Assembly: GCF_000261365.1 (NCBI RefSeq)
Contig: NZ_AJVC01000003.1
Location: 434,001-498,000 of the forward strand
DNA: 64,000 bases
Direction: 5' to 3'
Source of the DNA: Herbaspirillum sp. GW103
GTDB taxonomy: Bacteria > Pseudomonadota > Gammaproteobacteria > Burkholderiales > Burkholderiaceae_D
Part shown: piece after piece, positions 35,338-44,341 of the stretch
Numbering within the stretch: position 1 is the first letter of the stretch
Layout: each line of letters starts with the position of its first letter
Position numbers and translations under genes: made by a program
The notes under the pieces: model-generated
Seen by the model: the letters and a program-made list of their open reading frames with translations, nothing else
What the model was told of the DNA's origin: nothing
Databases searched by the model: none

Positions 35338-35706
35338 TCACATCGGCTTTGCACATCCGGCATCCCGTACGCGGCGGCTGGCCGCCCAGCGCCGCATGCC
35401 ACGCAGCCAGCCCGGCAGGCGGTCAGACCAGGGCTGTCGCAGCGGCCGCAGGCACAACAGCTCGCCGCCTTGCGGGGCCAGGATGCCGATCCAGCCCTCA
35501 TGCGCCAGCACCATCTGCTCGCCATCGGCCAGCCGGGTGTGGCGGCTGACCAGGCGTTCGCCTTGCCACTGCGCCGATTCGGTCACGCATACCTGTGGGG
35601 CCTGGCAGAGCAGCTGGCTGCCCGCAGGAAGCCACAGTTGCAGATGCTGGCCCATCGCCAGTGGCAGGACCTGGACGGTGGTGCGGGCAGGAAGCGGGGC
35701 AGTCAT
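35338..35706 (-). CDS. DUF2917 domain protein
   Basis: 122 residues. The pattern matches DUF2917, a small beta-rich, cupin-like domain: VLPLAMGQHLQLWLPAGSQLLCQ, CVTESAQWQGERLV, LADGEQMVLAHEGWIGILAP. The C-terminal 35 residues are arginine-rich. The family is common in Burkholderiales without known function, often beside MocR-type regulators. Here it is divergent from the MocR gene at 35871, which suggests a regulatory link. AAGGAGAACACC precedes ATG 35706. Confidence 0.7.
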   Translation of the reverse strand: MTAPLPARTTVQVLPLAMGQHLQLWLPAGSQLLCQAPQVCVTESAQWQGERLVSRHTRLADGEQMVLAHEGWIGILAPQGGELLCLRPLRQPWSDRLPGWLRGMRRWAASRRVRDAGCAKPM

Positions 35707-35870
35707 GGTGTTCTCCTTGTCGAATGGGTCAGCCTGCAGTCTAGGGAGGACGATGCAGGCGCAACAGGCACAGGAAAATTCACTCTGCTGCGTAACAGGC
35801 TGATTGTTTTTGCTCTGTTATCCCTGCTTTTCGCCTACTCTGTATCTGTTTCGGTTCCGACCTCAGGACG

Positions 35871-37424
35871 ATGATGACTGTTATGGATACCAGCCTGCTC
35901 CTCCCCGACCTGCAGCCTGCGGCACCGCCGCCGGGCACTCCCGCCTCGGCGCTTGCCGCCGCTCCCGATTCCGACTCCGGCCCCGGCCGTCAGCCGCTGT
36001 ACCGGCGTCTGGCCGGGCATTACCAGGGCGCCATCCAGACCGGCACGCTGGTGGCGGGTGACCGTATGCCGTCGGTGCGCGATCTCATGCGCCAGCACCA
36101 GGTGAGCCTGTCGACGGCCCTGCAGACGCTGCGGCATATGGAAGAGGGCGGCTGGCTGGAAGCACGTCCGCGTTCCGGCTATTTCGTGCGCCAGCCGCGC
36201 CGCTCGGCGATCCGACCGGTGCAGGAGCCCAAGAGCCTGATGGCCATCGATCCCGAGCAGTATGTCGGCATCCATGAAAAGGTCTCCAAGTACATCGCCC
36301 TGCGCCAGAGCGGCGCGCCCCGCATCGACCTCTCCGGCATGACCTGTGCCCCCGAGCTGTATGCGGTGGAGACCTTGAAGCAGGCCGCCATGCGCGCCCT
36401 GCGCGAGCGGCCCGAACTGCTCACCAGCGCCATGCCGCACAACGGCAACGCCACCTTCCGCCAGGCGGTGGCGCGGCGCGCATTGCATCACGGCATGCGC
36501 ATCGATCATGAAGAAGTGGTCGTCACCCACGGTTGTATCGAGGCGCTCAACCTGGCCCTGCGTGCCGTGGCCGGACCGGGAGACACCATTGCGGTGGAGT
36601 CGCCCACTTATTTCGGTCTGCTGCAGGCACTGGAAAACCTGGGCATGAAGGCGCTGGAAATCCCGACCAGTCCGCACACCGGCATCTCGGTGGATGCGCT
36701 GGAGCTGGCAGTGCGCAGCTACGGCAACATCAAGGGGGTGGTGGTGGTACCCAACCTGCAAAATCCGCTGGGCTGCATCATGCCCGAGGAGCACAAGGAC
36801 CGGCTGGTCAGGCTATGTGAAGAATTGCGCCTGCCCCTCATCGAGGACGACGCCTACACCGAGCTGGCCGATGGCAACGTGCCGCCTTCCAGCCTCAAGA
36901 GTCGTGACCGCAGCGGCAATGTGATCTATTGCGCATCGTTGAACAAGGTGCTGGCCCCGGGCATGCGGCTGGGATGGATGAATGGCGGACGCTGGCATGA
37001 GCGGGTCAAGATGCTCAAGTTCACCCATACCCGCGCCAACGAGGAGTGGACCCAGGTCACCGCCGCCGATTTCATCGCCAGCCCGGCCTATGACCGCCAT
37101 CTGCGCCGCCTGCGGCAGTTGTTGAAGGAGCAGCGCGAGCGCATGGCCGAGTCGATTGCGGCCTATTTCCCGGAAGGCACGCGCCTGAATGTGCCCAATG
37201 GCGGCGTGGGGCTGTGGGTGGAACTGCCGGTGCAGGTCTGCTCGCAGCAGCTGTTCGAGCGGGCGCTGGTGGAAGGCGTGGGGGTCTCGCCGGGGGCCAT
37301 CTTTTCCAATTCCAACCGTTACGGTCATTTTTTGCGCATCTGCTGTGGCCATCCCTTCACCCGTGAACTGGACCAGGCCTTGCGCCGCCTGGGCAGCATC
37401 GGCCACAGCCTGGCCTTTCCCTAG
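35871..37424 (+). CDS. MocR-type regulator (GntR helix fused to aminotransferase)
   Basis: 517 residues. The N-terminal GntR winged helix (about 43-110) has LVAGDRMPSVRDLMRQHQVS and the typical PRSGYFVR. A fold-I aminotransferase domain follows, with EDDAYTEL and the PLP lysine segment ASLNKVLAPGMRLGW. Such proteins use PLP as effector and often govern pyridoxal, GABA or amine genes. AGGA precedes the ATGATG starts at 35871 and 35874. It is divergent from the DUF2917 gene. The target is unknown; DUF2917 or an amine pathway is possible. Confidence 0.88.
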   Translation: MMTVMDTSLLLPDLQPAAPPPGTPASALAAAPDSDSGPGRQPLYRRLAGHYQGAIQTGTLVAGDRMPSVRDLMRQHQVSLSTALQTLRHMEEGGWLEARPRSGYFVRQPRRSAIRPVQEPKSLMAIDPEQYVGIHEKVSKYIALRQSGAPRIDLSGMTCAPELYAVETLKQAAMRALRERPELLTSAMPHNGNATFRQAVARRALHHGMRIDHEEVVVTHGCIEALNLALRAVAGPGDTIAVESPTYFGLLQALENLGMKALEIPTSPHTGISVDALELAVRSYGNIKGVVVVPNLQNPLGCIMPEEHKDRLVRLCEELRLPLIEDDAYTELADGNVPPSSLKSRDRSGNVIYCASLNKVLAPGMRLGWMNGGRWHERVKMLKFTHTRANEEWTQVTAADFIASPAYDRHLRRLRQLLKEQRERMAESIAAYFPEGTRLNVPNGGVGLWVELPVQVCSQQLFERALVEGVGVSPGAIFSNSNRYGHFLRICCGHPFTRELDQALRRLGSIGHSLAFP

Positions 37425-37553
37425 CGGCAAGCAGGAATTCAGGAGAATCAGGCATTGCCCGAAAGGGCAGTCTGCTGCAGACTTGTAAAGACATGTAAAG
37501 AGCGCGGACAGTCCGTCCCGCGCCTCACGCGCTTTACGAGGGGGGAGCAGGCC

Positions 37554-38885
37554 ATGCCTGAGCAGCAGACCACGCACATCCAGCAATCGCACGCGGCCCG
37601 CCTGAATGCGGCCATCGACGCCCACATGGCCGGGCGCCTGGAGGAGGCGCGCGTCGTCTACGAAGCGGTGCTGGAAGACGATCCCATCGAACCGGTAGCG
37701 CTGCACTTCTACGGCATCTGGCTGCACCAGGCCGGGCGTCATGCCGAGGCGCTGGACAAGCTGGAGCTCTCCAGCGCCCTCGAACCCGACAATGCCGCCT
37801 GGCACAACGACCTGGGCAATGTGCTCTTTGCGCTGGGCGAACTGGACGGTGCGGCCCAGGCCTATGGCGCCGCGCTGGAGATCACGCCTGCGGATCACAT
37901 GATCTGGAACAACCTGGGGGCCGCGCACCTGCAGCAGGGGCGCCGCGACGAGGCCATCGCCGCCTTCCGGCGCGCCGTCGAGATTGCGCCGGAATTTCTG
38001 CCGGCGCTGCTGCACCTGGGCAATCTCTTCGAGGCGGCAGGGGACAAGATGCAGGCCTCGCACTACCAGTGCCGCGCTTATGTGCTGCCGCCGATGGAGG
38101 GCAAGTCCTGGGAGATGGTCGGGATTTCCTTCTACTTCCTGGGTCGCCTGGAAGAGGCTGCACAAGCCTATCGTGCCTGGCGTGACAGCGAACCCGACAA
38201 TCCGATTGCCGCCCACATGCTGGCGGCCTGCTCGCAGCATGATGTGCCGATGCGCGCCTCGGACCGCTACATCGAATCGCACTTCGACCGTTATGCCGAG
38301 ACCTTCGAGGCCAATCTGCTGGACAGTCTGGGCTATCGCGGCCCCGGCCTGATTGCTCAGGGCGTAGCGCTGGCAGCACCAGCGGCCGGCCAGTGCGCCA
38401 CCGTCGACATCGGCTGCGGCACCGGGTTGTGCGGTGTTCATCTGCGGCCCTGTTCGCGTCATCTGACCGGTGTCGACCTGGCCGGCAAGATGCTGCAGAA
38501 GGCTGCTGCCACCGGCTACTACGATCAACTGGAAAAAGCCGAGATCAGCGATTACCTGCAACGGCATCCGCAATCCTGCGACCTGGTCACGGCAGCCGAT
38601 ACGATGATCTATTTCGGCGATCTGCAGAACGTCTTCACGGCTGTCGCCACGGCCTTGAAGCCGGGCGGCCATTTCGTCTTCACGGTGGAGGTGCTGACCC
38701 CGCAGGATGCGGTCAAGGAAGGCTATTGCCTGCATGCCAGCGGACGCTATCGCCACGGTCGCGCTTATGTGCAGTCCCTGTTGCAGGTCGCGGGCATGGA
38801 GGTACTGCACCAGAGCGACGAGGTCTTGCGCGAGGAAGTGCGTCAGCCGGTGGCGGGCATGCTGTTCGTGGCGCGCCGGCGGTGA
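37554..38885 (+). CDS. TPR-repeat SAM methyltransferase
   Basis: 443 residues. Residues 1-230 are tetratricopeptide repeats (AHMAGRLEEARVVYEAVLEDDP, NNLGAAHLQQGRRDEAIAAFR). A class I methyltransferase domain follows, with the SAM motif TVDIGCGTGLCGVHL, then TGVDLAGKML and LVTAADTMIYFGDL. Related TPR-methyltransferases modify proteins or carbohydrates, but the substrate is unknown. GGGGGGAG precedes ATG 37554. A neighbouring MocR gene ends 129 bases upstream; the two need not be linked. Confidence 0.85.
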   Translation: MPEQQTTHIQQSHAARLNAAIDAHMAGRLEEARVVYEAVLEDDPIEPVALHFYGIWLHQAGRHAEALDKLELSSALEPDNAAWHNDLGNVLFALGELDGAAQAYGAALEITPADHMIWNNLGAAHLQQGRRDEAIAAFRRAVEIAPEFLPALLHLGNLFEAAGDKMQASHYQCRAYVLPPMEGKSWEMVGISFYFLGRLEEAAQAYRAWRDSEPDNPIAAHMLAACSQHDVPMRASDRYIESHFDRYAETFEANLLDSLGYRGPGLIAQGVALAAPAAGQCATVDIGCGTGLCGVHLRPCSRHLTGVDLAGKMLQKAAATGYYDQLEKAEISDYLQRHPQSCDLVTAADTMIYFGDLQNVFTAVATALKPGGHFVFTVEVLTPQDAVKEGYCLHASGRYRHGRAYVQSLLQVAGMEVLHQSDEVLREEVRQPVAGMLFVARRR

Positions 38886-38912
38886 GCCGGCGGCCACTGC
38901 GCAGGGCTTCGA

Positions 38913-39836
38913 TCAGGCCGCTGCCGTGAGTGCCGCTTCTACCTGGTCACGATAGGGGATGGGCTGCACCGCACCGTAACCGGTGGTGGAGAGGGCGGCT
39001 GCGACATTGGCATAGCGTGCCGCCTGGAAGGGATCGCGCCCGGCCATCAGCTCGGCCATGAAGGCCCCGCCAAAGCAGTCACCTGCACCGGTGGCGTCCA
39101 GTGCCTGGACCGGATAGGGGGCCACCATGCGGCGCTGCTCCGACGTGGCGACGTAGCAGCCTTCCTGCCCCAACTTGAAGGCCACCAGCTTCACCCCGTA
39201 GGCCAGCAACTGATCGACGATGGCGTCGCGATCATTCAGACCCGTCAGCATCGAGACATCTTCCCAGCTCGGCAGGCAGACATCACAGAGACGCAAGGCG
39301 GCGGCCATCTTCTCGCGGGCGCGTGGTAGCGGCCACAGGCGCAGCCGCAGGTTGGTATCCAGCGAAGTGGTCACGCCGGCTGCGCGCGCCTGGACCATCG
39401 CTGCCAGCCCGGCCTCGCAGGCACTCTCGCTGATGGCCAGGCTGATGCCTGACAGGTGCAGCGCACCGGCGCCGGCGATGGCCTGCAAGGGCAGATCGGC
39501 TGCGCGATAGCGACTGGCAGCCGAACCGGCGCGACGATAGTGGAAGTGATGGCCCTGCGCATCGTGCGTGACGAAATACAGGCCGGTACTGGCGCCGGCC
39601 TCCATGCTCACGTGCTGCACATCGACGTTCTCGCGCCGCCACAGGTCCAGCAGGTCCTGGCCGAAATGGTCGTCGCCCACCGCGCTGACATAGCCAGATA
39701 CCGCGCCCTGGCGGGCGGCGGCGATGGCGAAGTTGGAGGTGTCGCCGCCAAAGCCCTGCAGGTACTGGCGCGGGGTCTCGATGCGCTGGTTGAATTCCAC
39801 CATGGCTTCGCCGTAGGCGAGGATGGGTTTGCTCAT
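38913..39836 (-). CDS. kdgK: PfkB-family sugar kinase, 2-keto-3-deoxygluconate kinase type
   Basis: 307 residues. PfkB motifs are the glycine start GGDTSNFAIAAARQG and the C-terminal DATGAGDCFGGAF with the catalytic Asp. The segment YRRAGSAASRY followed by HLSGISLAIS is typical of 2-keto-3-deoxygluconate kinases. The reaction would give 2-keto-3-deoxy-6-phosphogluconate. It lies 21 bases after the PLP enzyme gene on the same strand, and the two are divergent from the RpiR operon. This pairing links a deaminated sugar acid to the Entner-Doudoroff route. Substrate is inferred. Confidence 0.85.
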   Translation of the reverse strand: MSKPILAYGEAMVEFNQRIETPRQYLQGFGGDTSNFAIAAARQGAVSGYVSAVGDDHFGQDLLDLWRRENVDVQHVSMEAGASTGLYFVTHDAQGHHFHYRRAGSAASRYRAADLPLQAIAGAGALHLSGISLAISESACEAGLAAMVQARAAGVTTSLDTNLRLRLWPLPRAREKMAAALRLCDVCLPSWEDVSMLTGLNDRDAIVDQLLAYGVKLVAFKLGQEGCYVATSEQRRMVAPYPVQALDATGAGDCFGGAFMAELMAGRDPFQAARYANVAAALSTTGYGAVQPIPYRDQVEAALTAAA

Positions 39837-39857
39837 TGCAGGTCTTCTCCGTGGCGA

Positions 39858-41150
39858 TCAGAAGAAGGTCTGCACGATGTCGATGACATCGAAGCGTTGG
39901 TCCACCACCACCAGGTGACGCCACTTGTCGAAGGTCAGGCAGGGGTGCGAGATGTCGAAGGCGATCATGTCGCCGACCTGGATGTCGTCTCCCTCGGCAA
40001 TCTTCAGATAGGCGTGCTGGTCCATCATGCCGGTCACTTCCCAGTGGGACGGGGTGGCTTGCGGTTGCGTATCCTGGCCCGGGCGGAAGCGCGTGACCGG
40101 GGCCGGCAGGCCGGCGTCGAAAGCGGCGTCGCGCTTGCCCAGGGCGATGATGGCCTTGTCGCGCTCGGGAATCGATTGCACGTAGGCCCACAGTTGCAGC
40201 GCAGGTTGCAACTGGCTGCGCATGCTGTGCGCCACCGGATTGCGCACCTGGATCTGCGATTGCGCGGCACGGTAGATGCCCACGTCATGGGTGAGATAGC
40301 AGCCCGGGCGCAGCACCACTTCCAGCGCCGCACCGATGTCGGCCTGGCCGAATTCTTCGGCCACCACGTCGTACCAGGCCGAGCCGGCCCCGGTCAGTAT
40401 CGCCGGACCCTGCGTCAGGCGGCGCGCCAGGTGGCCTTGCGTGGACAGGTCCTGCAGGCAGGCTACCGCGCGTTGCAGGAAGCGGCGGATGTCGACCTCT
40501 TCCTTGAGCACGCCCTCATACACTTCCACGCCAGCCAGGGCAATGCTGTCCCAGCGCGCAATGGCTGCAAGTACCGCCTGCTGTTGCGCTTCATCGCGCA
40601 CGCCGGTGCGACCGCCCGCGGGCCCCAGTTCCAGCAGTACGTTGAGGGTTTGCTTGCGCTCGGCGAAGAAGCGGCCCAGTTGATCGGCCAGTGCAGCCGA
40701 ATCGACCAGGCAGAAGAATTCGAAGGAGGGATCGGCCAGCAATTCGGAGATGATGGCCATGTTGCGCTTGCCCACTAGCTGGTTGGCCATGATCACGCGG
40801 CGCACGCCGTGGTGATAAGCGGCCAGGGTCTGGTGCGCGGTGGCCAGGGTGATGCCCCAGGCACCGGTGTCGAGCTGGCGCGCAAACAGCTTGGGTGCCA
40901 TGGTGGTCTTGCCGTGCGGGGCCAGTCTGACCTTGTACTGGCCGACGAAATCCTGCATCCACTTCAGGTTGTGGGCGATCTTTTCCTCATACAACACCGC
41001 GGCCGGCAGGCTGATGTCTTCATTGAGCAGGTTCCAGCGCACGTTGCCACCCTGTTGCGGCGTCAGCGGTTGGGTCAGTGCGCCCAGCCCCTTGTTGAGC
41101 GGATCGATCATGCCGGCCTGAAACTGGTTCTGGTAGTTTGTATCACTCAT
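39858..41150 (-). CDS. Fold-III PLP D-amino acid dehydratase/deaminase
   Basis: 430 residues. The alanine-racemase-like barrel has the PLP lysine in LAPHGKTTMAPKLFARQ, and the C-terminal domain holds a zinc-type HPC site in SHPCLTF, as in DSD1-type D-serine dehydratase. LELGPAGGRTGVR is another conserved block. The family includes D-threonine aldolase, D-serine dehydratase and enzymes for D-glucosaminate. It would remove ammonia from the amino acid liberated by the deacylase. ATG 41150 has only a weak upstream site. Substrate is discussed as a finding. Confidence 0.85.
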   Translation of the reverse strand: MSDTNYQNQFQAGMIDPLNKGLGALTQPLTPQQGGNVRWNLLNEDISLPAAVLYEEKIAHNLKWMQDFVGQYKVRLAPHGKTTMAPKLFARQLDTGAWGITLATAHQTLAAYHHGVRRVIMANQLVGKRNMAIISELLADPSFEFFCLVDSAALADQLGRFFAERKQTLNVLLELGPAGGRTGVRDEAQQQAVLAAIARWDSIALAGVEVYEGVLKEEVDIRRFLQRAVACLQDLSTQGHLARRLTQGPAILTGAGSAWYDVVAEEFGQADIGAALEVVLRPGCYLTHDVGIYRAAQSQIQVRNPVAHSMRSQLQPALQLWAYVQSIPERDKAIIALGKRDAAFDAGLPAPVTRFRPGQDTQPQATPSHWEVTGMMDQHAYLKIAEGDDIQVGDMIAFDISHPCLTFDKWRHLVVVDQRFDVIDIVQTFF

Positions 41151-41196
41151 CGCTTTAATTCCTGTGAAATTAGGATTGACGTAATAATATCCTTGA

Positions 41197-41226
41197 ATTT
41201 ACTATGTTTACGCCGTGTTAGTAAAT
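41197..41226. promoter_or_regulatory. Candidate RpiR operator
   Basis: ATTTACTA (41197-41204) and TAGTAAAT (41219-41226) are perfect inverted arms with a 14-base spacer, so equivalent bases lie 22 bp apart (two helical turns). It sits in the 157-base AT-rich gap between the divergent dehydratase and RpiR genes. Binding by the RpiR protein is inferred. Confidence 0.55.
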
Positions 41227-41307
41227 AACATAAATTGTTTCCGCGGCGCCTTCCGGGGTCGCTGGTTTGATCGCCCGCCCATTCCCGCAGACTGAATTTT
41301 TCTTCCC

Positions 41308-42192
41308 ATGGCACAGACATTGGACATCATTTCCCGCATCACCGAGCGCAGCAGCACCTTGCGCCTGGCCGAACAGAAGGTGGCTGAAGCGATCCTCGGC
41401 GATCTCGCCGCCGCTGCCAGTGCCAGCATCGGCGAACTGGCCGAGAAGGCCGGTGTGTCGGTGGCCAGCGTAACGCGCTTTGCCAAGGCCATGGGGTGCC
41501 GCGACGTGCGCGAGTTCAAGTTCCTGCTGGCGCAGGCGGTGGCCGTGGGACAGCGTTTCTTCGATGGCGCCAGGACGGTGCCCTCGGACCAGCCGCCCGA
41601 ACTGGCCGACGTGGTGTATCGCGACATCCATGCCGTGCTGGAGCTCAACCGCGCCATGCTCAATCCGGAAATGCTGATGCAAGCCGCGTACCTGCTGCTG
41701 GGTGCGCGCATGATCTACTGCTTCGGCATGGGCGGCGGCTCCACCATGATGTCCGACGAGGCGCGCTATCGCCTGGTGCGCCTGGGCCGTCCGGTGGCGA
41801 CCTATCACGATGCGGTGTTGCAGAAGATGGTGGCGGCGACCCTCGACAAGGAGGACGTGCTGCTGGTCTTCTCGACCACCGGCAGCGTACCGGAGCTGCT
41901 GGCCAGTTGCGAGGTGGCGCGCGAATACGGCGTCAAGCTCATCGCCATTACCGCGCTGGGTTCGCCGCTGGCCAAGATGGCCGATGTGCTGCTGCCCATC
42001 AAGACGCTGGAAACCGACCTGATTTTCAAACCATCCTCGTCGCGCTACGCCATGATGGCGACGCTGGACATGCTGGTGCTGGAGCTGGCCTTGCTGCACA
42101 AGGAAAGCAGCCAGGAACGCCTGCGCCGCCTCAAGTACGTGCTCGATGCCCATCGCGGCGGCGGCGACCTGCACCAGCCACTGGGAGACTGA
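41308..42192 (+). CDS. MurR/RpiR-family regulator
   Basis: 294 residues. An N-terminal helix-turn-helix of about 80 residues has ASIGELAEKAGVSVASVTRFAKAMGC. A SIS sugar-phosphate-binding domain (about 120-260) has FGMGGGSTMMSDEA and LVFSTTGSVPELL. RpiR proteins sense phosphosugars; HexR, a relative, answers to KDPG. Here it heads the operon with the D-aminoacylase, RidA and GntP genes and is divergent from the kinase pair. It is expected to control both directions through the inverted repeat upstream. Confidence 0.9.
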   Translation: MAQTLDIISRITERSSTLRLAEQKVAEAILGDLAAAASASIGELAEKAGVSVASVTRFAKAMGCRDVREFKFLLAQAVAVGQRFFDGARTVPSDQPPELADVVYRDIHAVLELNRAMLNPEMLMQAAYLLLGARMIYCFGMGGGSTMMSDEARYRLVRLGRPVATYHDAVLQKMVAATLDKEDVLLVFSTTGSVPELLASCEVAREYGVKLIAITALGSPLAKMADVLLPIKTLETDLIFKPSSSRYAMMATLDMLVLELALLHKESSQERLRRLKYVLDAHRGGGDLHQPLGD

Positions 42193-42193
42193 C

Positions 42194-43684
42194 ATGACAT
42201 CCATCCCGCATGCTGCCGCTAGCGACAGGCACTGCGACACCCTGATCCGCCATGCCCTGGTCATCGACGGCAGTGGCGCCGAGCCGGTCGCGGCCGACGT
42301 GGCCGTGCGCCACGGACGCATCGTCGCCGTAGGCCGGCTTGATGGCTGGCAGGCCCGGCAGGAGATCGACGGCACCGCCCGTGTACTGGCGCCGGGCTTC
42401 ATCGACGTACATACGCACGACGATACCAACGTCATCCGCACTCCGGAGATGTATCCCAAGCTGTCGCAGGGCGTGACCACGGTGGTGGTCGGCAACTGCG
42501 GCATCAGTGCCGCCCCGGTCACGCTCAAGGGGGACCCGCCGGATCCGATGAACCTGCTGGGCAAGTCGGAGGCTTTTCACTATCCCAGCTTTGCCAGCTA
42601 CGCAGAGGCCGTCAACGCCGCGCAGCCCGCCATCAACGTGGCGGCGCTGGTGGGGCACACGGCCCTGCGCAACAATCACATGGATCGTCTGGACCGCGCC
42701 GCCACCGACGCGGAAATCGCCGGCATGCGCGCGCAATTGCGCGAGGCGCTGGAACACGGCGCGCTGGGTCTTTCCACCGGCCTGGCCTATGGCAACGCCA
42801 TCAACGCGCCCACCGAAGAAGTGCTGGCCCTGGCCGAGCCGCTGGCCGAATTCGGCGGCCTCTACGCCACCCATTTGCGCAGCGAATTCGCCGACATCCT
42901 CAATGCGATGGAGGAAGCCTTTCGCATCGGCAAGCATGCGCGTGTGCCGGTGGTGATCTCGCACCTCAAGTGCGCCGGCGTGGAGAACTGGGGACGCAGC
43001 AGTGAAGTGTTGCAGGCGCTGGAAGCCGCCTCGCGTCATCAGCACGTGGGCTGCGACTGCTATCCCTATACCGCCAGCTCGTCCACCCTGGACCTCAAGC
43101 AGGTCACCGCCGACTACGACATCCAGGTGACCTGGTCGGAACCGCATCCGGAGCAGGGCGGCAAGATGTTGCAGCAGATCGCCGCCGACTGGGGCGTGGA
43201 CCTGCATGCCGCCGCCGCGCGCCTGATGCCGGCCGGCGCCGTCTATCACTGCATGTCGGACGACGACGTCAATCGCATCCTCTCCCATCCGGCCACCGTG
43301 GTCGGCTCGGACGGGCTACCCAACGATCCCTTGCCGCATCCGCGCCTGTGGGGCGCCTTCCCGCGTGTGCTGGGCTACTACAGCCGCGAACAGAAACTGT
43401 TTTCGCTGGCCACCGCCGTACACAAGATGACCGGCCTGTCGGCGCAACGTTTTGGTCTGGAGCAGCGCGGCCTGGTGCGTGAGGGCTATCACGCCGACCT
43501 GGTGCTGTTCGATCCCGAGACCATCCGCGATGCCGCCAGCTTCACCGATCCCATGCAGCCGGCCCATGGCATCGATGCGGTGTGGGTCAATGGACAGCTG
43601 GCCTATCGCGGGCAGGACAAGCAGGCCACCCGCGCCCGTGCGGGACGCTTCCTGGCGCGCACGGTGCAGAAAACGCCAGCCTGA
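42194..43684 (+). CDS. N-acyl-D-amino acid deacylase (D-aminoacylase) family amidohydrolase
   Basis: 496 residues. The metal ligands of the family are visible: HTHDD, the cysteine of VVGNCGIS, THLRSE, VISHLK and GSDGLPNDPLPHPR. It hydrolyses the N-acyl group of D-configured amino acids; substrates could also be N-acetylated amino sugar acids. ATG 42194 follows the RpiR stop by two bases and has GGGAG upstream, so the genes are coupled. It is the likely deacetylase of the locus. Confidence 0.9.
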   Translation: MTSIPHAAASDRHCDTLIRHALVIDGSGAEPVAADVAVRHGRIVAVGRLDGWQARQEIDGTARVLAPGFIDVHTHDDTNVIRTPEMYPKLSQGVTTVVVGNCGISAAPVTLKGDPPDPMNLLGKSEAFHYPSFASYAEAVNAAQPAINVAALVGHTALRNNHMDRLDRAATDAEIAGMRAQLREALEHGALGLSTGLAYGNAINAPTEEVLALAEPLAEFGGLYATHLRSEFADILNAMEEAFRIGKHARVPVVISHLKCAGVENWGRSSEVLQALEAASRHQHVGCDCYPYTASSSTLDLKQVTADYDIQVTWSEPHPEQGGKMLQQIAADWGVDLHAAAARLMPAGAVYHCMSDDDVNRILSHPATVVGSDGLPNDPLPHPRLWGAFPRVLGYYSREQKLFSLATAVHKMTGLSAQRFGLEQRGLVREGYHADLVLFDPETIRDAASFTDPMQPAHGIDAVWVNGQLAYRGQDKQATRARAGRFLARTVQKTPA

Positions 43685-43766
43685 GTGGCAGAAAACCTCA
43701 GGGCTGGATTGTCAACTTCAGGTTTCAAATCGACTTTTCAAATTCGAGTTCAACAAAGGAGCAGCA

Positions 43767-44150
43767 ATGAGCATTCAACGATTCGGTGTGGAAGGTGGCA
43801 GCGGCACCGGTGGTCAGCATCTGCCGTTCGCGCGCGCAGTGGCCGCCGACGGCTGGTTGTACGTGTCCGGCCAGGTGGCCATGGAAAACGGTGAAGTGAT
43901 CGACGGCGGCATCGTGGCGCAGTCACACAAGGCCATCCAGAACGTGCTGGCGATCCTCAAGGAAGCCGGTTATGGCCCGGAGCATGTGGTGCGCTGTGGC
44001 GTGTGGCTGGATGATGCGCGCGATTTCCAGTCCTTCAACAAGGTCTTCAAGGAATACTTCGGCGCCAACCCGCCTGCGCGCGCCTGCGTGGTCTCCAGCA
44101 TGGTGGTCGATTGCAAGGTCGAGGTCGATTGCGTGGCCTTCAAGCGCTGA
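43767..44150 (+). CDS. RidA family (YjgF/YER057c) protein
   Basis: 127 residues. The RidA fold signature is seen in LPFARAVAADGWLYVSGQVA, DDARDFQSFNKVFKEYF and the arginine in PPARACVVSSMVVDCKVEVD, which contacts the substrate carboxylate. RidA hydrolyses the enamine or imine that PLP dehydratases release. That suits a gene next to a fold-III dehydratase. AAAGGAGCAGC precedes ATG 43767. It lies between the deacylase and permease genes. Confidence 0.9.
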   Translation: MSIQRFGVEGGSGTGGQHLPFARAVAADGWLYVSGQVAMENGEVIDGGIVAQSHKAIQNVLAILKEAGYGPEHVVRCGVWLDDARDFQSFNKVFKEYFGANPPARACVVSSMVVDCKVEVDCVAFKR

Positions 44151-44197
44151 TGTGGTCAGCGCGGGGCAGGGCACGACTTCGCTTCGCGCTTGAACCA

Positions 44198-44280
44198 ACA
44201 CGAAAAGAATAAAAAGAAAAAAGAACAAAAAGAATAAACGCTATAAAAAATTTAAAAGATTTGCAGATTTTTTGTTCAAG
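44198..44280 (+). other. A-rich spacer before the GntP gene
   Basis: About 80 bases rich in A with AAAAAGAA-type repeats on the plus strand, markedly different from the GC-rich surroundings. It lies between the RidA and GntP genes and does not encode a protein. It may act on mRNA stability or DNA bending. Confidence 0.5.
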
Positions 44281-44341
44281 TATGCCGGCAGGGGTGTGAC
44301 GACGTCGGCGGTGTCTTTTACCTTCTGAAGAGGAGCAACAG

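Noticed and set aside
36813..38897. Long open frame antisense to the MocR and TPR-methyltransferase genes
   Set aside because: It spans two well-supported genes and has no domain; GC-rich mirror frame.
42194..43684. Dihydroorotase or hydantoinase instead of D-aminoacylase
   Set aside because: The NCGIS cysteine and GSDG ending are those of the D-aminoacylase branch.
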